From: Geosiphon pyriformis | Lineage: Eukaryota; Glomeromycota; Glomeromycetes; Archaeosporales; Geosiphonaceae | Reading direction: 5' to 3' | DNA: 64,000 nucleotides | Assembly: GCA_016748015.1 (NCBI GenBank) | Contig: JAAOMT010000151.1 | Span: 62,001 to 126,000, forward strand | In this document: positions 22,501 through 31,177 of the stretch, piece after piece | Numbering within the stretch: the stretch's first letter is position 1 | Layout of the letters: each line of letters begins with the position of its first letter | Notes under the pieces: generated by a model | The model's input: only the letters and a program-made list of their open reading frames with translations | The model's database searches: none | Told to the model about the DNA's origin: nothing | Made by a program: the position numbers and the translations under genes

Positions 22501-23581
22501 CTACAATATGCACACTGATCCATTAGCTGGACACTTTGGAAAAACAAAAACAATTCAGAAAACTCTAGCTCGCTATTATTGGCCTACCTTGGAAAAAGAC
22601 ATTGCTGAATACATCAAAACCTGTGATATCTGCCAAAGAAGAGGAAAACCCAATCGCAAAAAAGATATTCATCTAATCTCTGTTGGTCAACCATTTGACA
22701 GAATTTGTATAGATGTTATTGGACTTTTAACAATAACTCCTGATGGCAACAGATACATTATTACAGCTACCAACTATCTTACAAAGTGGGTAGAAGCAAG
22801 AGCCACTCCAGACCAAACAGCAGTCTCAATAGCCAATTTCATTTATGAAGATATCATTTGTCACCATGGCTGCTCCAAAGAACTTTTATCTGACAGAAAA
22901 AGAGCTTTTCTCAGTACACTTGTTAAAGAACTTTGCAGAAAAATGGGAATACGTCACAAACTTTTCTCTTCTTATTACTTCCAAACAAATGACCTAGTAG
23001 AACGTTTTAATAGAACACTATGTGAAACCCTAGCCAAAACCAGTGAAGAAACAAACTTATGGGACAAAGTACTGCCTTCACCCTTGTTTGCCTATAAAAC
23101 TGTGAATCATGACATAACAAGTTATGAACCCTTTTATCTACTCTATGGATGAATGGCAACTCTACCAATAGAAACTGATATTGAGACAATACCCTTTGAA
23201 GAAATAACAATAGGAAATTACAAAGACATTTTGCAAAAAAGACTTGGTACCATTCTTAACTTATTAGTAGAAGCACAGATACTTGCCTTTGAAAAGTTAA
23301 AACAATTCCAAAAGAAGCTTAAGAAAAAGAAAACATATAAAACACTTTCCTTAAGTGTTGGTGACTTAGTTTTAGAATACTGTTCAGACAGAGACAATGT
23401 CTATGGTGATAAATTCTCTAGCCAGTGGAAAGAACCCTTTATAGTCAACAAAGTTTTGAACAATAGTTCTTATATCTTACAAGATCAATATAGAACAATT
23501 TTCAATGATCGCTCTGTTCATGGCACACAACTCAAAAAATATCACAAACAACCTGATTGGTTACCTGTTGTGGTAATATGA
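19545..23581 (+). pseudogene. Pol of E2 (protease, RT, RNase H, integrase)
   Basis: Pol is in the -1 frame relative to gag and is nearly open. Protease near 20040 reads LILNSGSFVSVIA, with the catalytic Asp changed to Asn. A Cys-rich segment near 20645-20730 has CAQCWCNKP and ECKSC. An 11-bp deletion near 20872 shifts the frame before RT. RT (about 20980-21740) has FCVDYCQLNAI, one TGA at 21253 where E1 has Trp, and YLDDI intact. RNase H (about 21780-22130) has HTDTSGFRLGAVLSQ and VVTDHQALVWL. A second frame change near 22220 precedes the integrase, which has CDICQRR, CIDVIGLL, LLSDRKRAF and DLVERFNR, so its DDE residues look intact. A TGA at 23150 separates the last 142 codons. Confidence 0.9.
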
Positions 23582-23651
23582 CCCAAATGATCAACAAAAA
23601 TCAGATATAAATAAATGCACCATTTCCAAAACAGAGGTATCTTCAATCGAC

Positions 23652-24308
23652 ATGAACAATTATTTCCTAGATCAAAACATTCAAAATGCTTTCTACACTC
23701 TTTATGAGTACTGGATCAAAAATTATCCAAATGCTACTCTGACTATTGGAAAACAAATTACCATAACTGATAACAGTGGAACACATACTGTTATTAGACC
23801 AAAGAAAACCACTACCAGAAAAGAAAGAATTGGTAGCAAAATGGATAAGTATTTGCTGGAAAGCATAACAGCAGCAATACTTACACCTTCCATGACAATT
23901 GGAAAAATGATTAAGGAAATCTTGCCCATAGACAAAAACTTGTCATATGGAAGGCAACTAGAACTCTATGGTTGTCTTGGTGAAATCATAGAAAAAATGA
24001 AGCTCATAAAGAAAACAACTTTAGAGATACAAGTCTAAATTTTGGGCATTATATGTTTAGATGTCCCAAGAGTTTTGACTATTGCAAGAAGAGCCAAAAC
24101 TCTTATACAAAGATTTGGTCTCTTGGATACATAGCTTATTTCACCTCAAGTACTATACACTCTATCCACAAAAGACTTCAATAAACTAGTTAGTTTTGAG
24201 TTAGACAAAACTCTTCAATTAGAATACCCTATAAATAGCTTGATTTCACCGGAGCTCAATCTCTTTGGAGAGGATAATGTTATGGTTGAAACCCATAATT
24301 TTTATTAG
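23652..24308 (+). pseudogene. Third ORF of family G (E2 copy)
   Basis: It is the homologue of the 218-residue ORF at 8386. It starts at ATG 23652 (MNNYFLDQNIQNAF) and is read to TAG 24306-24308, with stops at 24036 and near 24133. The frame is kept throughout, so only point mutations have damaged it. As in E1 the last ten codons lie in the 3' LTR and include the polypurine tract, so the end of the protein is tied to sequence the element needs for replication. Function unknown; no signal peptide or membrane segment seen. Confidence 0.75.
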
Positions 24309-24785
24309 TTATCACATGTATTAGCCACTGATGTCATATAATTAGCCACTCTATTTTTAGATAGTGATCATTAACCTGATTAATGACCTGACTATTGATC
24401 TGGTTGTTAACCACTTTTATTAGCTATATAAGCAATGAGTCTCTTAGCTGTAGAAAATCATTTCTCAGACAAAAATCAAATAAATAAAAATAACAACTTT
24501 CATCTCAATCACTCTCTTATTGCTAATTTCCCTTTCCCTACCTTTAAGTATCCGAACATCTTAGGATAAAAGATTATTTGTTGGCCTTTTTCTGTTTGAA
24601 TAATTGTAGTATTTGAAGACTATTTGTATAAATGTGACTGAAGAGCACAAGTTGATACCTGATATTGAATTCTAAAAGTGCTGACATGAAAGCATAGAAT
24701 TGATACCAGCAGTAATCAATTGTTGACAGTATAAACTATCTCTCTACCTTCAGATTCTCTTGTTACCTTTTGAAAAGAATAGCGA
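24278..24785 (+). repeat. 3' LTR of E2, first part
   Basis: It starts TGTTATGGTTGAAACCC after the purine-rich GGAGAGGATAA. Three 12-bp units lie at 24372-24407 and TATATAAG at 24425-24432. It breaks at 24785 within AATAGCGA, where element B begins, and resumes at 30704. Confidence 0.92.
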
Positions 24786-25749
24786 TGTTACCGGAAGTTT
24801 TTGGTCTCTTTTCTTAAATGTTGTTAATGTTGATTTGCTGTGAATTCACGTTTCTAGGAAGTAGTTGAACCTCCAGTAACTGAATTTATTTTCAAATTAT
24901 CTCCTATAATTTGAACTGCTGGGCTTATAAGTGGAATGGCCAATTCTATGCCAGTTGCTTTGTGTAGTTACGTTGTAGTAAATGTCAACTCTTCTCCAAG
25001 AATTGCTTATTTGGAAGCTCACTAAAAAAATGTGTAGTTACTTTGCTGTAAAAGTCAACTCTTCTACAGGAATCTTGTCTGTAGGCTACTCTAATGCTTG
25101 TAATAAGAAAAGAAAAGAAAAATAAAAGAAATGTAAAAGAAATAGAATTCTGTTAAGGGAAACGTTTTCTATTCAGGCCTGAAGTCACTAACAGTTTACT
25201 GAAATTGGTAACTAATCAATTTCAAAACGTTAGTTGGGGTTTTTGGAGATTTTCCAAGTACAATATTTAAAGAAATTGATTTTTCAAATTATTTGATATT
25301 TTATTTCTTTTTGTGTGTATAGGAATAGTTCTAAGTAATAAATCTAAAGTAAGATACATTTTCTTGAAAAGAGAAGCTCTTTTTTTATACAACTTGTTGT
25401 AACATTATTCTATAAACTTGAACTTTGCTCTTTTCTACAATTTCACTGAACTAAAGATACATTTCAGTGAACTATTAGATATTTCGGTGAACTATCAATT
25501 ATTTTAGCAAATTTCTACAAATTTCGGTGAACTTTTGAATGTTACATATTTCGGGATATTGCATAATTGATCATCACACTTAGGTTACATTTGTGTTATG
25601 TACAAATTGGGTTATTAATTAAATGATAATTTCAGACATTTTGCTAATATAATAAGTGATAATTTGAAATGATAATATATGCTAATTAATGATAAGATTT
25701 ATAAGGGTAATTTTACACTAAACAATATCTTTAATTTTGTCTGGTAACA
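24786..25749 (-). repeat. 3' LTR of element B (left copy)
   Basis: TGTTACC...GGTAACA, 964 bp, in the same form as 29741-30703, 47421-48391 and 56246-57218. On the minus strand a TATA-like GTATAAAA lies at about 25381-25390. Repeats of TTTCRGTGAACT lie between 25441 and 25532. A purine-rich tract on the minus strand (TTGAGGAGGAGG, about 25753-25764) adjoins the internal side as the likely polypurine tract. Confidence 0.92.
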
Positions 25750-26122
25750 TAACCTCCTCCTCAAGACTGAGCTCCATCGAAATCCAAGTACTGTCTGTAA
25801 TTTCCAGATAATAATCCAAAATTATTGAAAAAATTTGGTCTGAAAATTGTTGAAATTTCAGTTCTGTGAGCTTTCCAATATATTGAATCTTCAAAGGCTG
25901 TAAAATTGGGTTTTGTAGAACGTTTTCACAGGTGTGAAATAGGTCATAAAGTCTAAGAGCAGTTCTTAGTTTATAATAACTGTTTGTAGATCCAGCTGTT
26001 GTCTTGAATTTATTGTGGAGTTGTTTCCTAATAGCTTCTTTTGTGAGGTTTGCTGCTGTAAGCTCCCATTTTTGTTCATGAAGTGTTTTTCTGATGTAGA
26101 AATATCTATATATTAGAGTATT
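25750..26122 (-). pseudogene. Downstream ORF remnant of element B (post-integrase ORF of family DU)
   Basis: After the deletion junction at about 26117-26122 the minus strand reads RYFYIRKTLHEQKWELTAAN, then KLRTALRLYDLFHTCENV, and ends near MELSLEEEV at the polypurine tract. Element C has the same sequence after integrase (48930 to about 48400) with KLRTAFKLYDLFNTCEN, there with a frameshift. I do not recognise the protein; it looks helical. In B it lies in another frame than dUTPase, so it is not fused to it. Confidence 0.6.
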
Positions 26123-29100
26123 ACTGTTATGTTACTAGTATATCCAGCATTGATTATTCCTCCTCTGACATTGATTCCTTTGCTTGCCAGAGAGAACCGG
26201 AAGGCAATTTGAACCATTGCTCCTGGCAGGATTTCGAGAGCAATTTTGAGGTTGATTTTTGTAAGAGATTTGGGTTTGAGAACAAGAGTATCCTTGTCTG
26301 AATATCTTAGGTCGTATCCAGCATCAATTTTATGTGCTTTTTTGGGTTTTATTCCTTGTTCATTGTTGTTAAAGTATTTGAGTTGTAAGGCAGGCTGATT
26401 TTCAATGAAATAAATAGGTGTTGCTTTAATTTCTTCTGTTGCTTCAGGTTCTCCAAATTCAATTTTGTTTTCATCGTTTTCACTGGGCAGGGGAATGCTA
26501 AGAGCATAGCATTCAGGGCACCATTGTTCATTACAAGGCATTATGCATTCCTTACATAATTTAATGTTCATTTGTTCTAGCCATTAAGCTTGAGCTTCTT
26601 TAGTCGGGTAGGTGTGACTTGCGATTTGATGGTACACTTCTACTTCATCTTTGTAATCAAATCCAGCTAATTCCATGATGTATTCAATGTATTCTGCTTC
26701 TTTCATTTGACAAATATCTTCTTTGGTAGCTCCATTAACTAATGCCATTGCTAAGTCGAAAATCATCTCAGCATTATAAAGATAGTGATAAAGTTTGTTA
26801 AGAGCACTGTTGTATGCTGCATCAAAAGGTGTTCCTCTTTTGACTTTTTCTGAAATTGATAAAGCATATTGGCAGGTTTGATCACAGACTCCTCTTCTCA
26901 TTGCTACATCAATCCAATTGCATTTTTCTAGTAGCATATCTCCACAAGTCAAACAAGGGGTGTTGTCCTATTTTCTACTTCTTTTTATTAGATGGCCCCA
27001 TTATTCTCTGTAGCAAGCCTTGCAGTAATAACAAGTATGATTTTCATATTCTTCTTCAGGTAAAATGCAGGCTCCCATTGAGGAGAGTTTTTTGTGGCAG
27101 TCTTTGCATTTGAGTGGGATGTAAGGGTGTTATTTCTTTGGTTCTGGTTTAGAATATGAGATGTTCCATCCAGGAGTTTCTGGCTCCTCTGAATATGAGT
27201 TTGTTGCAAAATATGTTTACTCAGTTTCTTCAGTCCAATTAGATGTTGATTCAAGTGCCATAAATGTTTCAACTACAGGCTTTTTTTTCTCCTCTTCAAA
27301 TTCGAAGACAGGGGCTTTCTCTGATCATTTGTTGAATATACCACAAGTAGCGAATACTCGGGCATGTTGTCCTTGATAAGAAAGTTGTAATTCATGGGTT
27401 TTTCAGTCTAATTTTGTATTGGCTTTTTGGAGCCAATTATTTCTGACAAGAGCTTGATACTGGAGTGCATCCATTACAAGAACTTTGACTGGAATGGTGA
27501 TTCCATCAAGTGTGAATGGAAAATTGTCAATTTCTCCTACTGGAGTTTTTTTCATGCCATTGGCAGTGATGATTACTGTCTAAGCTGGTCAGTTAACATT
27601 TCTCTTTAACTGTTGCATCAACTGGTAGGTGATGATGCTTCTGGTGGATCCACTGTCTAGGATCAAGCGAATTGGCTTTTCTTCTGCTTCAACTTTTGTG
27701 TACATTGCAGTGATGGCTTTTTGCCCATTAGCTGCTACATTGCTAAGCAAGAATGGTAATTCATTTGCTTCAAATTCGAAAGGGAATATATCTGAAAGGT
27801 TGGTATTTTCAGCAATTCTGGCTGGTGAGATTGTGGTAAGAGTATAGGAAGGATTTTGTTGTTGTGCTGCAGCTCTACCTTCTGAGAGTACAGTATGGCA
27901 AAAATCCTGTTCTTCTGACATCATAAGATAATTAGGTTGAGTATGATAGTGGTTGGGTCTTAGTTAAGCTGAATTTCGAGAAATCAATTGGTTATTTGAA
28001 TTGATTCTATTGTTGTTTACTTGGTATCGGTTTTGTGGTATGAACTGATTTTGTGGAATCAATCTTTAAGCAGGCACTTGATAATGTTGTGTGGGTGGTT
28101 GTTAGTATTGCTATTGGATTGGCTGTAGGGCAGGCTGATAATAGTTACTTTGATATTGGAGTCTTGGTGGATAGTAAGCTGGTAGTGGTAGTTGATAATA
28201 AGATTGCTGTGGTGGAGGGTAACATTGATTACTCCTATTTTGTTGGTCTTGTTGTAGCTTTCTGCAATTTTTTTTCCAGTGGCCAGGGTTTCCACAGTAA
28301 TGGCAATTCTGAGGCTGGTTATTAGAAAGTGATGTGAAGTTATTTTGATTTTGTCTTTGGGGTAGTTGATATTTTTGGGGCTGCTGTTGTTGTTGTTGGT
28401 TGGTGAAGTAGTTTTCAACTTTCTTGGTTAATTGGTCAATCTTTTTTTCAGCTGCTGAGCTGGTTTTTCTGATAGCCAGATTAACAAGTTTTGTACGGTT
28501 GGCTTTTTCCATGGCCATTTCATAGTTTTTTGCTTGTTGAATAGCAGTGACTAAATCTTCTGGTGCATGTGGGTGAACTTTCTTGATAAGTTTGTCTTTT
28601 AGTCCAGCAATGAATTGATCCAAGATTTGTGCATTGGAGTAGTATTTATTGGTTTCCAATTGGCAAATCCTTCTAAACAGTTTGTTGAATTTCTTATAAT
28701 AGGTTATAACTAATTCACTTGGTTCTTGCTTGATATTTTGGAACCAATTTTGAAGAGTGATGGAAGTGTTATTGTCAGTGAACTGTTCTAGAAAAGCAGT
28801 TTTGAATGCTTCCCAGTGTTCTGGTGGGGCTTCCAAGTTTTCAAACTATTCACTGACTGTTTCTTGTAAGAAGTATGAAATTGCTTTTAACATTCTGGCA
28901 GCATTCCAACCATTTGCATCTCCTGCTTTTGAGACTTTGCCAAGCCATTCTTGAGGACTGGTTTTGCTGTCTTCTCCTGTGAACTCAGAGATTTTTGCAA
29001 TATATGTGGAGGTCATTTTTTCTTCGTTTTCTGAGTCTTCTATTTCTTGTTTTAATTCAGTCTTTTCACTTCAATTTTCTGCTAAGTAGTCAATAAGATT

Positions 29101-29739
29101 TGTGCTGGTTAATATTGGTTCCTGTTGTTGAATAGGGCTTTTGGGTGACTGAAAATCTTCTATTCTTGAAAACTGAATAAGTGGTAAGCTTGGTGTTTGC
29201 AGTTGAGTAAGTGAAGCTGGAAATAGTGTGATTGAGAGTGATAATTTAAAGCTGGTTCCTTGTTCTGGAGTTTGTAAATGTTTGGCAGTGTTTTTAGGTG
29301 TATTGGAAGTAGTTTTGAGTTTTTGTTTCCTTTTTTCTTTTCCTTTTTCTGTTTCCAATTCAAAACTAAGAGAAAATTTCTGTTCTATTGGGTAATTTTC
29401 TTTACAATACTGAATGATATTGAAGTTGAGTTCTTGGAAATATGTTTCAAGTGTTTGACTGTTAAAATTCTGAGTGTTTAGATGAGAGTAATGTATTAAG
29501 CTTTCATATAAGTTGTGTCTAACTTCTGAAATATTGTAGTCTCCAAAAAGATAATTGTTGATGTGATTTTCAATGTACTGGTAAAGTGTTTTCTTGAATG
29601 TTTCAATTCCGTCTGGGATGTCAAATCTCTGCTTGCAGTGGGTGTAGATTGACTGATAATACTCTAGAGTTCTTGAATCTGTTTGAGTCGCCACTTTTGA
29701 ATTTGTTGTTGCTGTGTTATTTCTGTGGGAGAGCACCAA
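26123..29739 (-). pseudogene. Gag-protease-(Cys-rich)-partial dUTPase polyprotein of element B
   Basis: One frame of about 1,200 codons runs from 29739 down to the deletion junction with about ten stops. The first in-frame ATG is at 29016 (MTSTYIAKISEFTGED); the frame is coding-like upstream of it back to the primer-binding site. Order: capsid-like gag (EWLGKVSKAGDANGW, FKTAFLEQFTDNN), zinc knuckle CHYCGNPGHWKKNC near 28310, Gln/Pro-rich linker, protease IRLILDSGSTRSIITYQL near 27655 with intact DSG, a Cys-rich module (27130-26530, with CYYCKAC, CLTCGD, CKEC, WCPEC), then dUTPase motif 1 AHKIDAGYDLRY and motifs 2-3 to INAGYTSNITVIL. Motifs 4 and 5 are deleted. Confidence 0.85.
29722..29738 (-). 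other. Primer-binding site of element B
   Basis: Two bases inside the 5' LTR the minus strand reads TGGTGCTCTCCCACAGA, complementary to a tRNA end ...GAGCACCA. Element C has TGGTGCTCTCTTATA at the same place (about 56229-56243). Confidence 0.75.
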
Positions 29740-29740
29740 A

Positions 29741-30703
29741 TGTTACCAGAGGTTTTTGGTCTCTTTTCTTAAATGTTGTTGATGTTGATTTGCTGTGAAT
29801 TTACGTTTCCAGGAAGTAGTTGAATCTCCAGTAACTGAATTTATCTTCAAATTATCTCCTATAATTTGAACTGCTGGACTTATAAGTGGAATGACCAATT
29901 TCATGCCAGTTGCTTTGTGTAGTTACGTTGTAGTAAACGTCAACTCTTTCCCAAGAATTGCTTGTCTGGAAGCTCACTAAAAAAATGTGTAGTTACTTTG
30001 CTGTGAAAATCAACTTTTTTACAGGAATCTCATCTGTAAGCTACTCTAATGCTTATAATAAGAAAAGAAAAGAAAAATAAAAGAAATGTAAAAGAAATAG
30101 AATTCTGTCAAGAAAAACGTTTTCTATTCAGGCCTGAAGTCACTAACAGTTTACTGAAATTGGTAGCTAATCAATTTCAAAACGTTAGTTGAATTTTTGG
30201 AGATTTTCCAAGTGCAATATTTAAAGAAATTGGTTTTTCGAATTATTTAATATTTTATTTCTTTTTGTGTGTATAAGAATGGTTCTAAGTAATAAATCTA
30301 AAGTAAGATACATTTTTTTGAAGAGAAAAGCTTTTTTTTTATACAACTTGTTATAATACTATTCTATGAACTTGAACTTTGCTCTTTTCTACAATTTTGC
30401 TGAACTAAAGATACATTTCAGCAAATTATTAAATATTTCAGTGAACTATCAATTATTTCAGTGAATTTCTACAAATTTCAGTGAACTTTTGAATGTTACA
30501 TATTTTGGGGTATTGCATAATTGATCATCGCACTTAGGTTACATTTGTGTTATATACAAATTGGGTTATTAATTAAATGATAATTTCAGACATTTTGCTA
30601 ATGTAATAAGTGATAATTTGAAACGATAATATATGCTAATTAATGATAAGATTTATAAGGATAATTTCATGCTAAACAATATCTCTAATTTTGTCTGGTA
30701 ACA
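29741..30703 (-). repeat. 5' LTR of element B (right copy)
   Basis: It begins TGTTACCAGAGG and ends GTCTGGTAACA on the plus strand and matches the left copy with scattered substitutions. Because coding runs leftward this is the 5' LTR. Confidence 0.92.
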
Positions 30704-30855
30704 GTGACTAAGATATTTTATGAGACTGATCTCGCATATTGAATCCATACTCATTCAATTTACTTATTGAAGTTGAATCCTCTTTGATTATTTTTATCAC
30801 CCTAAAATCCTGTTCTCCCTTGCTATCCGTTAGCTTGTTACTCCAACCCATAACA
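30704..30855 (+). repeat. 3' LTR of E2, second part
   Basis: It resumes with GTGACTAAGATATTTTATGAG, matching the 5' LTR of E2 right after its AATAGCAACTGAG stretch, and ends CAACCCATAACA. ACAG follows at 30856-30859, identical to the four bases before the 5' LTR. GCGA (24782-24785) and GTGA (30704-30707) are the target duplication of B with one mismatch. Confidence 0.92.
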
Positions 30856-31055
30856 ACAGTTTTAAATCTGAATAAAAGTGTAGTAAATCTTGTAGTTTCT
30901 ACTGTTGTTGAATTTTGTAGAATTGTGTTATTTTTTTCTTTTTCTATAGCAGAAGTTTTGTTCCTCTCCATTTGGTCTTTACAGTCAGTAGTTTTTACAC
31001 TTGTACTTTTTTGTGTAACTGGTGTCATTTTACTGTTGGTGTTGTTATTAAACAC
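30856..31055 (-). pseudogene. LINE A ORF1, N-terminus
   Basis: From ATG-like 31055 downward the minus strand reads FNNNTNSKMTPVTQKSTSV, Lys/Thr-rich, to FRFKTV at the E2 boundary; reading continues at 17307 with DRPFKSIN. It is the first about 67 codons of LINE A ORF1. No domain is recognisable. The stretch 31056-31177 beyond it is AT-rich and holds no gene that I can see; it may be the LINE 5' untranslated region. Confidence 0.5.
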
Positions 31056-31177
31056 TTTTAAATCTGTTGTAATAATAATAATTTATTATAATTAAAAATT
31101 TCTTTGCAAAATCTTATTTTCCAAATTTGAGGCATAGTAAAATATGTGATAGTAGTCAAAGAAAAAAAAAAGTTTTT

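Larger units (their letters stand above)
24786..30703 (-). mobile_element. Element B: internally deleted LTR retrotransposon, family DU
   Basis: Two LTRs (24786-25749 and 29741-30703) begin TGTTACC and end GGTAACA. On the minus strand, after a primer-binding site, one reading frame encodes gag, a protease, a Cys-rich module and the first half of a dUTPase; then the sequence jumps to the ORF that follows integrase in element C. Reverse transcriptase, RNase H and integrase are absent. B is therefore a non-autonomous deletion derivative that must have been mobilised in trans, because it has its own LTR pair and a 4-bp target duplication. It is nested in the 3' LTR of E2. Confidence 0.9.
17308..30855 (+). 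mobile_element. E2: complete Ty3/gypsy element of family G carrying a nested element
   Basis: E2 runs from the 5' LTR at 17308 to the end of its 3' LTR at 30855. The 4-bp target duplication is ACAG at 17304-17307 and 30856-30859, which proves that both ends belong together although element B (24786-30703) sits inside the 3' LTR. Without B it is about 7.6 kb and collinear with E1: gag, protease, RT, RNase H, integrase, third ORF. Its RT motif YLDD is intact and pol has fewer stops than E1, so E2 is the best guide to the family. It still has stops in gag and an 11-bp deletion near 20872. Confidence 0.92.
176..31055 (-). mobile_element. LINE A: old non-LTR retrotransposon split by four later insertions
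   Basis: This is one minus-strand LINE read from about 31055 down to about 176, in five pieces: 31055-30856, 17307-16232, 15552 to about 14770, 13145-9738 and 1945-176. In order the pieces encode an ORF1 with a CCHC knuckle, the end of an AP-type endonuclease, a reverse transcriptase, an RNase H and a C-terminal Cys domain, which is the order of LINE ORF1-ORF2. Three of the interruptions are LTR units with matching 4-bp duplications (ATAT, TTAT, ACAG), and coding resumes across them. The minus-strand 3' end is probably the A-run complementary to T177-189. With insertions removed the element is near 6.8 kb, close to LINE M. All coding parts contain stops. That all pieces belong to a single insertion is inferred from collinearity. 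Confidence 0.75.

Noticed and set aside
26123-26571. Taking the dUTPase as a captured host gene or an integrated virus
   Set aside because: It is in frame with gag and protease, in two element copies bounded by LTRs with target duplications, so it is part of the retrotransposon.
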